Of a DNA stretch of 16,548 nt, positions 15,735-16,548 are shown piece after piece. The first letter of the stretch is position 1. Each line of letters starts with the position of its first letter. Made by a program: the position numbers and the translations under genes. The stretch is from Scytalidium lignicola (taxonomy: Eukaryota > Ascomycota > Leotiomycetes), in the NCBI GenBank assembly GCA_002812745.2, contig NCSJ02000567.1, forward strand, positions 1-16,548. Direction: 5' to 3'. Below the pieces are notes generated by a model. The model saw only the letters and a program-made list of their open reading frames with translations. It did not search any database and was not told the origin of the DNA.

Positions 15735-16548
15735 AGAAGTTATACATTCCTGNAAAAACTATTNAAAAGAATTCTTAAGAGAACAATATACATTACTACA
15801 GAACAAGCATTTTAAAGCTGAACAAACCTATTATAAAATCTNAAAAAGATTATTACTCATACTAAATGAAATAAATAATAAAGAAAGTTGTCAAAAAATA
15901 TAATATTTGCAAAAGAGCAAAGAACTTAAAGTAAAAACCTTATAAAATGCTTTAACTTACTGAAATACTAATCTGACCATAACAAACTATAACATAAGAC
16001 TTTATTATTAAATTATTAAAGTCAAGAGACCTNAACAACAAAGAAGGATTATAATAGTATCTTAATAATAATAAACTTATTTACAAAATATACAATCTTT
16101 GTATTATAAAACNAAAATATAAGATGTAGAAGAAGTTATAAAAACATTTCTTCAATATATAATATTATTATTTAGAGTATTAAAAGGTATTATATCTAAT
16201 TACAACATATACTTTACTTCAAAGTTTTAAGAAACATTAACTAAGCATATAAACATTAATAAGAAGATGTTAACAATGTTTTATCTATAAACTAATAGTC
16301 AGACNAAAAAGATTAAACTAAACATTAAAAGTATACTTATAATATTATGTAGATTATAAGTAAGACAATTAACATAGTTTACTACTATTAATATAATTAG
16401 CTTATAACAGTTTAAAGTATAAAACAACAAGATTTATATTATTCTATATAAATTATAAAAAAGAACTTAATAAGTTTTAGATAAGTGTTGAATTATAATC
16501 ATTATCTGATTCAATTAACAAGTTAGCAAAAAAACTATATAAAACATA
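15735..16548 (+). pseudogene. Second Gypsy integrase (cut by window end)
   Basis: NKKLYIP (about 15731-15751) opens the zinc-binding domain; KYNICKRAKNLK (about 15897-15932) is its CxxC end with the first Cys as Tyr. DFIIKLLKSRD (about 15999-16031) is the first-Asp motif of the DDE core (DFIxxLPxSxG/D) with Asp kept. Around 16210-16300 the frame holds YFTSKF-like and TNSQT-like pieces, counterparts of FTSxFW and TDGQTE. The core is read in more than one frame and the C-terminus lies beyond the window. Confidence 0.65.

Larger units (their letters stand above)
14130..16548 (+). mobile_element. Second Ty3/Gypsy pol, truncated and RIP-decayed
   Basis: It begins abruptly 100 bases after the LTR with LEEYKE-stop-IKLFKERL, the segment just before RT, and continues through RT, RNase H and integrase to the right edge. 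Protease and gag are missing on the left. Motif wording and DNA differ clearly from the first element (for example STFNLIRIKRRK against STFNLVRIKRYN), so it is a separate family member or family. The start may be an insertion or deletion junction; the end is cut by the window. Confidence 0.75.

Noticed and set aside
1..16548. CRISPR array, bacterial operons, tRNA or rRNA genes
   Set aside because: No regular repeat-spacer units, no Shine-Dalgarno-led gene strings and no recognisable RNA gene; introns and retroelements indicate a fungus.

Overview
The window looks like nuclear DNA of a filamentous ascomycete (Pezizomycotina). The evidence is short introns of 49-79 nt with fungal-type GT...AG borders, fungal protein families (a Vps62-like protein, the WD40 tail of a fungal NLR, a Zn2Cys6-like protein), and retroelements showing the C-to-T / G-to-A decay typical of repeat-induced point mutation (RIP). 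In those elements Gln and Trp codons have become stops, Asp has become Asn, and Cys and His have become Tyr. I cannot name the species.

Layout. Positions 1-230 are AT-rich and hold a cluster of TTAGTC/GACTAA words on both strands. At 398-649 (minus) is an open, protein-like remnant I do not recognise. From 880 to about 2944 (plus) lies a broken gene of at least four exons. Its product has Vps62/DUF946-like N- and C-terminal parts separated by six 46-47-codon repeats resembling a lectin- or sialidase-type beta-propeller. Fifteen in-frame stops fall in its first two exons and none in the last ~1.1 kb. At 3084-3242 is a weak coding-like stretch. At 3334-3930 (minus) is the decayed WD40 end of a NACHT/NLR-type gene.

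From about 4.0 kb to the end the DNA is very AT-rich and consists mainly of dead retroelements, all on the plus strand: a Tad1-like LINE (about 5.2-8.1 kb, with gag zinc knuckles, endonuclease and reverse transcriptase), a chromodomain Ty3/Gypsy element (about 9.8-14.03 kb, with protease, RT, RNase H, integrase, chromodomain, polypurine tract and a 3' LTR), and a second, truncated Gypsy pol (14.13 kb to the right edge).

The most unusual part is 13.06-14.03 kb. Between the end of the chromodomain and the polypurine tract sits an antisense gene (13059-13598, minus) for a Zn2Cys6-like, coiled-coil protein. Its 3' end overlaps the pol 3' end tail-to-tail. This gene and the LTR are far less AT-shifted than the pol they belong to. 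The other notable item is the propeller-in-Vps62 gene with its one-sided decay.

Everything here was read by eye from short motifs. Outer borders of the LINE and of both Gypsy elements are approximate, and no database search was possible.
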